Positions 42,840 to 49,845 of a stretch of 49,845 bases of DNA are shown one piece after another; positions within the stretch are counted from its first letter, which is position 1; each line of letters opens with the position of its first letter. Below the pieces are notes generated by a model. The model was not told where the DNA came from. It ran no database searches and was given only the letters and a program-made list of their open reading frames with translations. Source of the DNA: an uncultured Chloroflexota bacterium (lineage in GTDB: Bacteria; Chloroflexota; UBA11872; UBA12225); contig CADCTC010000131.1 of NCBI GenBank assembly GCA_902805635.1, positions 1 to 49,845 of the forward strand. The letters are read 5' to 3'. A program made the translations under genes and the position numbers.

Positions 42840-44327
42840 ATGCGGCTTCCAGGGCTGTTCGCCCCGCGCGATGAAGCGCACGAAGTGCAGCTGGCGCACA
42901 CGCTGCGGCGTGTCCCCCTCTTCGCCGGTCTGCCGGCGCACGACCTGGTGCGACTCTGGCGCCGCCTGCACGAGGTCCGCGTCCCCGCCGGCTCCGCCAT
43001 CTTCCGTCGTGGTGACGCGGGCGATCGCTTTTTCATCGTCAAGCAGGGTGCCCTAGAAGTCTGCCTCAGCCTCACGCCGCACAAGGTCGTCGTCTCCCGT
43101 CTGGGTCCGGGCGACTCATTCGGGGAGATGGCGCTGCTCACCGGCGCTCCCCGCGCCGCCACGATCCTTGCCGCCGAGGATGCCGTCCTCTGGGCGCTCG
43201 AGCGCGACGAGTTCGAGGCGCTCGTGGCCGGCAGCGTGCCGCTCTTGCGCTCCATGAACCGCGAGCTGTGCGAGCGTCTGCGCCGCACCAATGCCCAGGT
43301 GGAGGTGCTCCGTCTGGGAGACACGTCCGCCTCTGCCATCTCTATGCTCACCGCCACAGGCGCGCTGCACTTCGGCCCCTACCGCGCGCTCGAGCAGATC
43401 GGCGCCGGCGGCACCGCCGTCGTCTACCACGCCGTGCATCCCCTCACCGGAGAAGACGTGGCCGTCAAGGTCCTCCCCGGCGCCTGGGGCAGCGCCCCGG
43501 GGGCGCGTACCCGCCTGGCGCGCGAGGCCCGCGTCCTACGCTCCCTTGACCATCCCAACGTCGTGCGCTTGCTGGACGTTGGCTCCCTCGGCGACGGATC
43601 GGTCACGGGCACTGGAGGCACTAGCATTCAGCCTGAGCTCCTCCCAGGCGTGCCCGGCGGTGGCTCGTACGTGGTGATGGAGCTGCTGCCGCAGTCTCTC
43701 TCGCAAGTGCTGCGCGAAAGCTATCCTGCCCCACTGCCCGTGGCGCAGGCGCTGCGCATCGCGGTGGGCGTTGCGGAAGGGCTCGACGCGGCGCATGGGC
43801 AGGGCGTGATCCACCGCGACGTGAAGCCCGAGAACATCCTGCTGCGGGAGGACGGCACGCCCGTGCTGGCCGACTTCGGCCTGGCCCTGGCTCGCGCCGA
43901 CGCCGCCGCCGGACAGCGCCTCACCGCGGACAACGTCATCGCCGGCACCCCCGACTACATCTCCCCGGAGCAGGTCGCCGGCCTCCCCGTGGACCGCCGC
44001 GCCGACATCTATTCACTAGGCGTCGTCCTCTACGAGATGCTCGCCGGCCACGTCCCGTTTGCCGGCCGCGACGCCTACGACACCTTCACCGCCCACCTGG
44101 AAAAGTCGCCCCCTCCCCTGCCGGCGCATGTCCCTGCGGTGGTGCAGGACGTCGTCGAGCAGGCTCTCCAGAAGCTGCCGTCAGACCGCTTTGCCACTGC
44201 CGGCGCCCTTGCCGGAGCGCTGCGCGCCGCCCTGGCCTCGCTCGCCGCCGAGCAGCAGCCGGCTGCCCCGCAAGAGCTGCTCAGCTGGGCCGAGCTGCCC
44301 GACCTGCTCTCACTCGTGGCGGCCTGA
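42840..44327 (+). CDS. Ser/Thr protein kinase with N-terminal cyclic-nucleotide-binding domain
   Basis: A 495-residue protein. A cNMP-binding domain (about 20-150) shows GDAGDRFFIVKQGALEV and GPGDSFGEMALLTGAPRAATI; the phosphate-binding FGEMALLTGAPRAA motif is intact. A complete kinase domain (about 181-460) follows: GAGGTAVVY glycine loop, Lys210 in VAVKVL, HRDVKPEN (Asp327), ADFGLAL (Asp345), SPEQVAG and DIYSLGVVLYEML. No membrane helix is present, so it is a soluble kinase probably gated by cAMP, cGMP or a related nucleotide. GGAG lies 9 nt before ATG 42840. Substrates are unknown; the FHA regulator at 26469 is one candidate. Confidence 0.93.
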   Translation: MRLPGLFAPRDEAHEVQLAHTLRRVPLFAGLPAHDLVRLWRRLHEVRVPAGSAIFRRGDAGDRFFIVKQGALEVCLSLTPHKVVVSRLGPGDSFGEMALLTGAPRAATILAAEDAVLWALERDEFEALVAGSVPLLRSMNRELCERLRRTNAQVEVLRLGDTSASAISMLTATGALHFGPYRALEQIGAGGTAVVYHAVHPLTGEDVAVKVLPGAWGSAPGARTRLAREARVLRSLDHPNVVRLLDVGSLGDGSVTGTGGTSIQPELLPGVPGGGSYVVMELLPQSLSQVLRESYPAPLPVAQALRIAVGVAEGLDAAHGQGVIHRDVKPENILLREDGTPVLADFGLALARADAAAGQRLTADNVIAGTPDYISPEQVAGLPVDRRADIYSLGVVLYEMLAGHVPFAGRDAYDTFTAHLEKSPPPLPAHVPAVVQDVVEQALQKLPSDRFATAGALAGALRAALASLAAEQQPAAPQELLSWAELPDLLSLVAA

Positions 44328-44375
44328 TCCTCACACGGGGCCCGGCCTCACGGCATGGCCAGATGACCGGCGTTT

Positions 44376-44396
44376 GTCCTCAGCCTGGCTGAGGAC
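44376..44396. terminator. Near-perfect palindrome after the kinase gene
   Basis: GTCCTCAGCC at 44376-44385 and GGCTGAGGAC at 44387-44396 are complementary around a single T. It lies about 50 nt after the kinase stop. It may be a terminator or an operator for the next gene; no T-tract follows. Confidence 0.5.
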
Positions 44397-44473
44397 CAGC
44401 CGCGCCCAGACGGCGTAGCGCACACAGGCTGGTGAGGCAACCATCCCCGCCGCCTCGGGTTAAGTAACAGTGT

Positions 44474-44485
44474 TCACATTTGTGA
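44474..44485. promoter_or_regulatory. TCACA-TT-TGTGA palindrome in AT-rich promoter region
   Basis: TCACATTTGTGA is a perfect inverted repeat within an unusually AT-rich stretch (44461-44520) about 85 nt before the next start. It resembles a regulator-binding site; its half-sites are like those of CRP but the order and spacing differ from TGTGA-N6-TCACA. Confidence 0.45.
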
Positions 44486-44569
44486 CGCCCTAGTAAACCA
44501 ATTCCGTTCCTTTTCGTTCTCAGGACGCACCACTTGCCTAGCTATCGCGTATCCATTACTAGGCGCACA

Positions 44570-46102
44570 ATGAACGAAGCTCCCCCAGCCGATTCCGCAG
44601 AAAGGCCGCAGGACAGCCAGCATCCCGTTGGTTGGCGGCGCGCCGCTGCCGGGTTGCGCATGCTGTTGGTCGGAACTGCCGGTGAAGCCGTTCTTGTACG
44701 CGCGTCGGCCGCCGGTCTGCTCTACGCCGGCTCGGCATTCTTTGCCAGCGTCATGTTGGTTGCGTGGCAGGTGACGCAAGTTGGCCTCCCCGAGCTCCCG
44801 GATGTTCCCGCCCTACCGTCGCTCGAAGTGCTCTCAGAGCTGCCAGGCCGTATCTCCGCCGCGTTCGGCGGGCCGCCGCCAGACACCGGCCCAGCCACGG
44901 CCCCCGCTGCTGCGGTCGCTCCCGCTTCACCCACGCCCGCACTCGTCCAACCCACACCGGCTCCGGCCACGCCCACCGTTCCGGCTGCGGTCGAAGCGGT
45001 GGTCCCACAGCCCGCAGAACTCTCAGTCACTCCAGAGTCTCTAGAAGAAGAGAATCTCCTTGAAGCAGTGGCGGAGGTGGAGCTTGAGCCATCGCTCATG
45101 ATTGGGCCGCCTGACGAACCAGTCCGCCAGCCCGATGTGGATCTGAGCGCCGCTGCCCCCGCCACCATCCAGCCGCCTCCACCTTCGGCGAGCCCCTCGC
45201 CGCGCGCAGCCATACCGGCACCTACGGCTCATTCGCCAGCGCCCGTGGCGCCTAGTCCGGCGCGCACAGCACCGCCGTCACCGCCAGCGCCACCGGATGT
45301 GGCGAGCACTGCTGTCCATGTGGAGCCCGCCTCGCGCGCCATGGTGCTCTCCCAGGACGTTCTGGCGCACGTCCAGCCGACGTCCACCAAGCCGGCATGG
45401 CGGCCGCCGCAGAGCGGTCCGCCCGCCCAGCGGCCGGAGCCCGCGCAGCATGGTGGCCAAGCTCCTGACGGCGCTGCGGATCTACCTGAACCGGCACGAG
45501 GCGGTCCGGGACGTTCCGCTGATCCCCACGGGGTCGCCGCGGGACACTCCCGTGGGAATCGTCCCGGCCCCGCTACCGGTTCTGGTTCTGACGCCGATGC
45601 CGATGCCGGGGACCGCTCGCCTCATGGGCCTCCCGGAGTGTCTCCCGCAATAGACTCAAAGCCAGACCGACCAGCCGAGCAGCCGGGGAAGCCATCTCCC
45701 GAGCTAGGTAAGCCATCGGCAGAGCGGGAAGAGCCATCGGCGGCGGCACCGGGAAAACCTGCTCCCGCGTCGCCAGCGTCGCAGCCCAAGAACACAGACC
45801 CTTCACCGGCAAAGCCAGTGGAGCCGGCGAACCCCGCCGCACCGGCAAAGCCCAACCAGCCGGTTAAGGCCGTGGATCCGGCGAAGCCCCAGGAGCCGGC
45901 GATACCGGTCGAGTCGGCCAAGCCCGTCGAGCCGCCGAAGACCAACCAGCCCGCGAAGGCCGTGGAAGCGGTAAAGCCTCAGTCCGCGCCTGCGGCAACC
46001 GCACCTGAGCCTCGCCAGGACGCTCCAGCCAAGCCGGCGCCTGTGCCTGCCCGTCAGGCCGCTGAAGAGAAGCGCGACCCCGGCCGCGGCGCCAGCCGAT
46101 AG
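44570..46102 (+). CDS. Pro/Ala/Lys-rich single-pass membrane protein
   Basis: About 510 residues. After a short N-terminus, one hydrophobic segment (about 42-65; AAGLLYAGSAFFASVMLVAW) anchors the protein. The rest is low complexity: Pro/Ala/Thr-rich, then acidic (ESLEEENLLEAVAEVELEP), then repeats such as KPVEPANPAAPAKPNQPVKAVDPAKPQEP. No domain is recognised. It may be a periplasmic or wall-spanning spacer. ATG 44570 has weak ribosome support; TTG 44534 is less likely. The 3' end overlaps the convergent regulator gene by 49 bp. Confidence 0.75.
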   Translation: MNEAPPADSAERPQDSQHPVGWRRAAAGLRMLLVGTAGEAVLVRASAAGLLYAGSAFFASVMLVAWQVTQVGLPELPDVPALPSLEVLSELPGRISAAFGGPPPDTGPATAPAAAVAPASPTPALVQPTPAPATPTVPAAVEAVVPQPAELSVTPESLEEENLLEAVAEVELEPSLMIGPPDEPVRQPDVDLSAAAPATIQPPPPSASPSPRAAIPAPTAHSPAPVAPSPARTAPPSPPAPPDVASTAVHVEPASRAMVLSQDVLAHVQPTSTKPAWRPPQSGPPAQRPEPAQHGGQAPDGAADLPEPARGGPGRSADPHGVAAGHSRGNRPGPATGSGSDADADAGDRSPHGPPGVSPAIDSKPDRPAEQPGKPSPELGKPSAEREEPSAAAPGKPAPASPASQPKNTDPSPAKPVEPANPAAPAKPNQPVKAVDPAKPQEPAIPVESAKPVEPPKTNQPAKAVEAVKPQSAPAATAPEPRQDAPAKPAPVPARQAAEEKRDPGRGASR

Positions 46103-46839
46103 CCCTGCCCGCGCACCGACGCGATCGCCGGCACACCCGCCGCGCCAAGCTGTGCCGCCTGGTTCAGCTTGGCGCGCAGGCGGCGCACGTGCATGTCCAG
46201 CGCTCGACTGCCCGAGAGGTAGAGGTCGTCGCCTGCAGCGCGCGCCAGCACTTCGCGCGTCAGTGGCTCGTTCGGCCGGCTGATGAACACCGACAGCAGT
46301 CTGAACTCTGTGGGCGTCAGACGCAGTTCCCGTCCATCCGCGGTTGCGCGGCACGTCAGCCGGTCGATGAATAGGCCACCAAGCCGCGTGCGCAGCGATC
46401 CGGCGCTGTCTCCCGCCCTGTCCCTCACGCCGTCTCCCGGTCCACCCGCCGTTCTGTCGCGGCGCGTGGCACGGCGCAGGCGTGCTTCCAGGCGCACCTG
46501 CAGCTCCTCCGGGTCGACCGGCTTGGCGATGAAGTCGTCGGCGCCCAGGCGCAGGCTCAGGATGCGCTCGCGCCGGTCTGACGCGGCGCTGCACACGATG
46601 ATCGGCACGTCCAGGCGCGCCCGCAGGTCGGCGCACAGCACCAGGCCGTCGGCATCCGGAAGGATCAGCTCCAGCACCACCACCTGTGGCACCTCCAGCC
46701 GCAGCTGCGCCCATGCCTCGGCCGCCGTCCGTGCGCGGCGCACGCGGTACCCGCTCTCTTCCACCGTTGCCCCAATCACCGCCGCGGCAGCGTCGTCCGG
46801 GTCGATCACCAGCACGCTTCCGCTCAGCTCACTCGTCAC
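46054..46839 (-). CDS. OmpR/PhoB-family regulator with Glu at the phosphorylation site
   Basis: About 261 residues. The receiver domain (about 5-120) has VLVIDPDDA, IVCSAASD (Ser84) and FIAKPVD (Lys106), but where the phospho-accepting Asp belongs the sequence is VVVLELILPDADG, giving Glu57. A linker rich in Arg/Gly leads to a winged-helix domain: LRLTPTEFRLLSVFISRPNEPLTREVL, LDMHVRRLRAKL and VRGQGYRLAP. Glu in place of Asp often mimics the phosphorylated state, so it may act without a kinase. GTG 46839 is chosen as the start; the frame runs on to 46944 with Arg-rich, protein-unlike sequence. Confidence 0.88.
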   Translation of the reverse strand: MTSELSGSVLVIDPDDAAAAVIGATVEESGYRVRRARTAAEAWAQLRLEVPQVVVLELILPDADGLVLCADLRARLDVPIIVCSAASDRRERILSLRLGADDFIAKPVDPEELQVRLEARLRRATRRDRTAGGPGDGVRDRAGDSAGSLRTRLGGLFIDRLTCRATADGRELRLTPTEFRLLSVFISRPNEPLTREVLARAAGDDLYLSGSRALDMHVRRLRAKLNQAAQLGAAGVPAIASVRGQGYRLAPRPGSRFSSAA

Positions 46840-47095
46840 CGCATCATCGCCTACTCGCCGCCTGTCGTCGCGGCGCCCGGCATGCCGCCCCCGTCGCCGG
46901 TGACTGCACGTCTGGTCACCGGGTTCACCATTCTGGCATCCCACACCCTCTAACGCTGATCAGGGCCGCCACGATCATGCCCTGGGGACGGGAATCAAGC
47001 CAAAGCGCACGGAATTGTGCGTTTTCTCCGGTTCAGAGCACGCATCGGCCGGGCAGGAGCAGCGAGTGACGCTGCCGCAGATCGGCTACACCGCG

Positions 47096-47791
47096 TTAGG
47101 CAGCGACTAGCCGTGACGCGCGGGAGCCCACCAGCGGCTTGACCGCCGAGTAGAGCGACTCTGCCACGCACTCTTCTTCGCCGTCGCCATCCACTTCGGC
47201 CAGGCGGCCGCGCAGGCGGTAGTAGTCGGTCAGCGGCTGGACAGCGGCGGCATACAGCGTGAGGCGGTGGCGCACCGTTTCGGGTGCGTCGTCCGCGCGG
47301 CGGGTCAGCGTGTCGTCGCAGCCATCGCAGAGGGCCTCGCGGCGCGGCGGGCGGCTGACCAGGCTGTAGGAGCTGCCGCAGCCGTCGCAGTACAGCCGTG
47401 CCGCCAGGCGTGCCACCACCACCTCGTCGGGGACGCGCAGCAGCAGCGCCGCGTCCATCCCGCTGCCGGCGTGGAGCCGGTCGAATGCTTCAGCCTGCGT
47501 ACAGGTGCGCGGGAAGCCGTCCAGCACCACTTTCTGTGGACCACCCGTAGACTGCGCGGGTGTCTCAAGCGACGTCACCTCGGCCATCACCACGGGCACC
47601 AGCACGTCGTCCGGCACCAGGGCGCCACGCTCCACGAAGCGCTGCACGTTCCTGCCCAGTGCGGTGCCGCGCGCTATGGCACGGCGCAGCACGTCCCCGC
47701 TCGAGACGTAGCTGGCACCCAGCCGCGTCGCCAGCCACCGGCCCTGTGTGCCCTTCCCCGACCCTGGGGCGCCCAGGAGAGTCACGATCAT
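47096..47791 (-). CDS. adk: Adenylate kinase
   Basis: A 231-residue enzyme converting ATP + AMP to 2 ADP. The P-loop is GAPGSGKGT (7-15), the AMP site SSGDVLR and LDGFPRT, and the LID has four zinc-type cysteines, C135, C138, C155 and C158. RRADDAPETVRHRL follows. The length and zinc LID match the long bacterial form. GAGGAG lies 7 nt before ATG 47791. It is not in the usual ribosomal-protein (secY-adk-map) context and stands alone, preceded by a strong hairpin 55 nt upstream. Confidence 0.96.
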   Translation of the reverse strand: MIVTLLGAPGSGKGTQGRWLATRLGASYVSSGDVLRRAIARGTALGRNVQRFVERGALVPDDVLVPVVMAEVTSLETPAQSTGGPQKVVLDGFPRTCTQAEAFDRLHAGSGMDAALLLRVPDEVVVARLAARLYCDGCGSSYSLVSRPPRREALCDGCDDTLTRRADDAPETVRHRLTLYAAAVQPLTDYYRLRGRLAEVDGDGEEECVAESLYSAVKPLVGSRASRLVAA

Positions 47792-47845
47792 CCGTGTGCT
47801 CCTCTGTCTGCAGCATCGTTGCTGCAGACCTCATAGTAACGCAAA

Positions 47846-47872
47846 GGGGCGCCGACAAAACGTCGGCGCCCC
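47846..47872 (-). terminator. 11-bp hairpin in the adk leader
   Basis: GGGGCGCCGAC at 47846-47856 pairs perfectly with 47862-47872. Read on the minus strand it is followed by TTTGCG, a weak T-tract, about 55 nt before the adk ATG. It lies between divergent genes where no upstream minus-strand gene ends, so it may be an attenuator or leader element rather than an end-of-gene terminator. Confidence 0.5.
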
Positions 47873-48069
47873 AGCCCAGGCGAGCGGCTGAATCCAGGAA
47901 CGGCGCCGGACTCCCCCGCGGTTGCCCGCGTTTTTCGCCAGTCGTCCGGCACCAGGATTCTAGCAGCGCGGCCGGGCTGGCTGCTGCTGGCGCGCACTGT
48001 AGGGCACGCCGCGTGCCACCGGGAACTCACCGCCGCGCCGGCCGTTCTCAGCGCAAGAAGGCGCGACGC

Positions 48070-48113
48070 AAGGGACTTCCATGGCAACTCAAAGGGACTT
48101 CCATGGCAACTCA
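48070..48113 (+). repeat. 22-bp perfect tandem duplication of ribosome site and start codon
   Basis: 48070-48091 and 48092-48113 are identical. Each copy contains AAGGGA and an ATG 11 nt from the unit start. The two ATGs (48081 and 48103) are 22 nt apart and so in different frames: the first opens a 34-codon frame ending at 48183-48185, the second starts the alkylation-repair gene. Confidence 0.95.
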
Positions 48114-48891
48114 GACGATGGCGACGACCGATCAGCAGACCCGGGTAGACGACGTGATGCGCGACCTCGAAGCGCTCGGTTCTGAACAGACGGCCAGGAC
48201 GTACCGGCGCCACGACGTGACGGGGTCGGTCTTCGGCGTCAGCTACGCCGACTTCGGCAAGCTGAAGAAACGGTTGAAGACCAACCATGCGCTGGCACGC
48301 GACCTGTGGTTCACCGGCAACCACGACGCGCGCGTGCTGGCCACCATGGTGGCCGACCCGTCTGCGGCGATCGGCGCCGAGCTGGAAGGCTGGCTGCGCG
48401 ACCTGGACTCCTACGTGCTTACCGGCGCCATTGCCGGAGTAGCAGCACAGCATCCGGATGCAGTTGCCCTCGCAGAGCGTTGGATAGCTGATCCGAGCGA
48501 GTGGGTGGCGTGCACCGGCTGGAACGTGGTGGCCAACCTCGCGCTCGCCCGGCCCGATCTGCCGGACGCCTACTTCATTCTTCTGCTGGCGCAGGTCGAG
48601 CGGCAGGTCCACGCGGAGCGGAACCGCGTGCGCTATGCCATGAATGAAGTCCTCATCGCCACCGGCGTGCGCAACCCGGCGCTGCGCGAGCTCGCCGCCG
48701 CCGCCGCTCGGCGCGTCGGAAAGGTGCACGTCGATCACGGCGACACCGGCTGCAAGACCACAGACGCTGTCCCCTACATCGAGAAGGTCTGGTCCCGCCG
48801 CGCGGCACAAGCCCACGCCGGCGCCTCAGGTCTGCTCGCGCGTCCGAACATCGCGACGGTCTCGTCCCGCAGCGCGGCGCGCGCCAAGTAA
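48103..48891 (+). CDS. DNA alkylation repair protein (AlkD-like HEAT repeats)
   Basis: About 262 residues. The family pattern is strong: ARTYRRHDVTGSVFGVSYADFGKLKKRL, HALARDLWFTGNHDARVLATMVADP, WIADPSEWVACTGWNVVANLAL and VRYAMNEVLIATG. Such enzymes use HEAT-like repeats to remove alkylated bases without base flipping. The segment KVHVDHGDTGCKTTDAVPYIEK closes the fold. AAGGGA lies about 5 nt before ATG 48103. The start region is a 22-bp duplication that creates a competing upstream start out of frame. Confidence 0.93.
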   Translation: MATQTMATTDQQTRVDDVMRDLEALGSEQTARTYRRHDVTGSVFGVSYADFGKLKKRLKTNHALARDLWFTGNHDARVLATMVADPSAAIGAELEGWLRDLDSYVLTGAIAGVAAQHPDAVALAERWIADPSEWVACTGWNVVANLALARPDLPDAYFILLLAQVERQVHAERNRVRYAMNEVLIATGVRNPALRELAAAAARRVGKVHVDHGDTGCKTTDAVPYIEKVWSRRAAQAHAGASGLLARPNIATVSSRSAARAK

Positions 48892-48934
48892 ACTGCCCGG
48901 ACGGCGCAACTCCACTGCGCCCGACCTATCTCAA

Positions 48935-49845
48935 GTGACACCCACGCGCATCGCACTCCCCGGCGGCGGTCCCACGATCGAGCTGGCGCTCATCGCAGCG
49001 GGTCCGTTCACCATGGGCGACGTGCTGGGGACCAGTCCTGAGAAGGACACGCGCCCCGCGCACGAGGTGGCATTGGACGCCTTTGCTATCGCCACCACTA
49101 CGGTGACGAACGAGCAGTTCGCGTACTTTGTGCAGCAGACCGGCTACCGCACGGTGCGAGAGCGCGCTGTGGCCGAGGGCGGCCTGGAGAAGAAGGGCAA
49201 GGAGGGCAAGGAGGCGGAGCACGTCTGGTCGCGTTACGCACTGCCCGGTCGCGAGCGGTACCCCGTCATCTGCGTCAACTGGATCGACGCCGCCGCCTTC
49301 GCCACGTGGGCAGGTCTGCGCCTGCCCACTGAGGCGGAGTGGGAGAAGGCTGCCCGAGGCGGAGTGGAAGGCGCCGACTACCCTTGGGGCAACGATCACC
49401 CCCACCTGGATGAGAGCGCCCGCGATCGCTGCAACTGGCGCGGCGCCCAGCACAAGCCCGGCCTGGTACCGCTCGACCGCAATGGCTGGGGCATCGTCCC
49501 CGTCGCCAGCTACCCGCCCAACGGCTACGGTCTCTTTGATGTCTCCGGCAACGTCTGGGAGTGGGTCTCCGATCTATACTCCGACTCGTACTACGCCAAC
49601 AGTCCGCGCGAGAATCCACTCGGGCCAGAAGTAGACTCGAATAGCCGTCCTGGCCCGCTGGTTCGTTGGCGAGACGGGGACCACGAGCGCATCAACCCGA
49701 ATGCCTACCGAGTCATCCGCGGCGGCGCCTGGGACAACGAGAAGTTCGGACTGCGCTGTTGCGAGCGCATCTTCGCGAGTGCCTCCTCCCGCAACAAGGG
49801 CCTGGTCAGTGGCTTCCGTGTCGCCGCCGACTTGGATACGGCCCC
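48935..49845 (+). CDS. Formylglycine-generating-enzyme/SUMF1-like protein, cut at window end
   Basis: At least 303 residues; no stop before the window edge. The FGE-sulfatase fold is clear: FTMGDVLGTSPEKDTRPAHEV, TTTVTNEQFAYFVQQTGY, PVICVNWIDAAAFATWAGLRLPTEAEWEKAARGG, YPWGN, NGYGLFDVSGNVWEWVSDLY and VIRGGAWDNEKFGLRCCERI. The first active-site-region Cys is present (RCCERI), but the usual second Cys in the GFRC motif is Val (SGFRVAAD). A sulfatase-activating role is therefore doubtful, and many such proteins are oxygenases or non-catalytic. GTG 48935 is the likely start; no ribosome site is visible. Confidence 0.9.
   Translation, partial: MTPTRIALPGGGPTIELALIAAGPFTMGDVLGTSPEKDTRPAHEVALDAFAIATTTVTNEQFAYFVQQTGYRTVRERAVAEGGLEKKGKEGKEAEHVWSRYALPGRERYPVICVNWIDAAAFATWAGLRLPTEAEWEKAARGGVEGADYPWGNDHPHLDESARDRCNWRGAQHKPGLVPLDRNGWGIVPVASYPPNGYGLFDVSGNVWEWVSDLYSDSYYANSPRENPLGPEVDSNSRPGPLVRWRDGDHERINPNAYRVIRGGAWDNEKFGLRCCERIFASASSRNKGLVSGFRVAADLDTA

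Noticed and set aside
48081..48185. The 34-codon upstream frame as a real gene
   Set aside because: It is created by the 22-bp duplication and its sequence is a frame-shifted copy of the repair gene; it is treated as a regulatory oddity only.
1..49845. CRISPR array, tRNA, rRNA, prophage or insertion sequence
   Set aside because: Looked for regular spaced repeats, cloverleaf-like sequence, transposase or integrase motifs; none was convincing. The small HTH gene at 28124 alone does not support a prophage.

Overview
The window is high-GC bacterial DNA, densely coded on both strands, with many 1-4 nt overlaps between co-directional genes and tail-to-tail overlaps between convergent ones. Both Shine-Dalgarno-led and apparently leaderless starts occur. 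The family mix (twin-arginine lipoprotein solute-binding proteins, heterodimeric ABC exporter, rifampin-phosphotransferase-like dikinases, DUF4037, DUF4173, NIPSNAP, GAF-rich kinases, GlsB/YmgE) and dispersed CTGAGCTTGTCGAA palindromes suit a Chloroflexota-like lineage. That placement is an inference from gene content; no rRNA, tRNA or ribosomal protein gene is present to test it.

Region 0.5-7.4 kb: a rifampin-phosphotransferase-like dikinase gene is divergent from a two-gene heterodimeric ABC exporter, followed in the same operon by kptA (RNA 2'-phosphotransferase). Region 7.5-15.7 kb: a DapA-family aldolase, a malate/lactate-type dehydrogenase, a TauE/SafE transporter, an alpha/beta hydrolase, and a lipoprotein solute-binding protein whose stop overlaps the start of a large VCBS/FG-GAP propeller protein. 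This looks like catabolism or sensing of a small organic acid or sugar, but no ABC permease is nearby. Region 15.8-23.9 kb: a secreted NTF2-like protein, a UPF0175/PIN toxin-antitoxin pair, a second dikinase divergent from an NHL-repeat protein, a zinc-ribbon thioredoxin, a GNAT protein carrying a minisatellite, and a HAD hydrolase. About 23.9-24.7 kb holds decayed gene remnants.

Region 25-36 kb: two SDR proteins (one without the catalytic Tyr), a single-domain receiver, an FHA-winged-helix regulator, a MOSC protein, a small HTH protein, a GlsB/YmgE membrane protein, NIPSNAP, a polysaccharide deacetylase, a DUF6946-like protein with a nuclease-type motif, a zinc-ribbon membrane protein, a DUF4173 membrane protein and a membrane-anchored EEP-fold phosphodiesterase. 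Region 36-49.8 kb: a GAF-GAF hybrid histidine kinase, a 2H phosphoesterase, a frameshifted second solute-binding protein coupled to a DUF4037 protein, a cyclic-nucleotide-domain/Ser-Thr kinase fusion, a Pro/Ala/Lys-rich single-pass protein, an OmpR-type regulator with Glu in place of the phosphorylated Asp, adk, a DNA alkylation repair protein, and a formylglycine-generating-enzyme-like protein cut by the window end.

Two themes recur. First, short tandem repeats (9-37 bp units) lie inside genes or directly before starts, often able to form hairpins or phased operator arrays. Second, each of the two solute-binding proteins lacks permeases and is instead translationally coupled to a protein with no visible export signal (VCBS propeller or DUF4037). 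No CRISPR array, prophage, insertion sequence or origin was seen.
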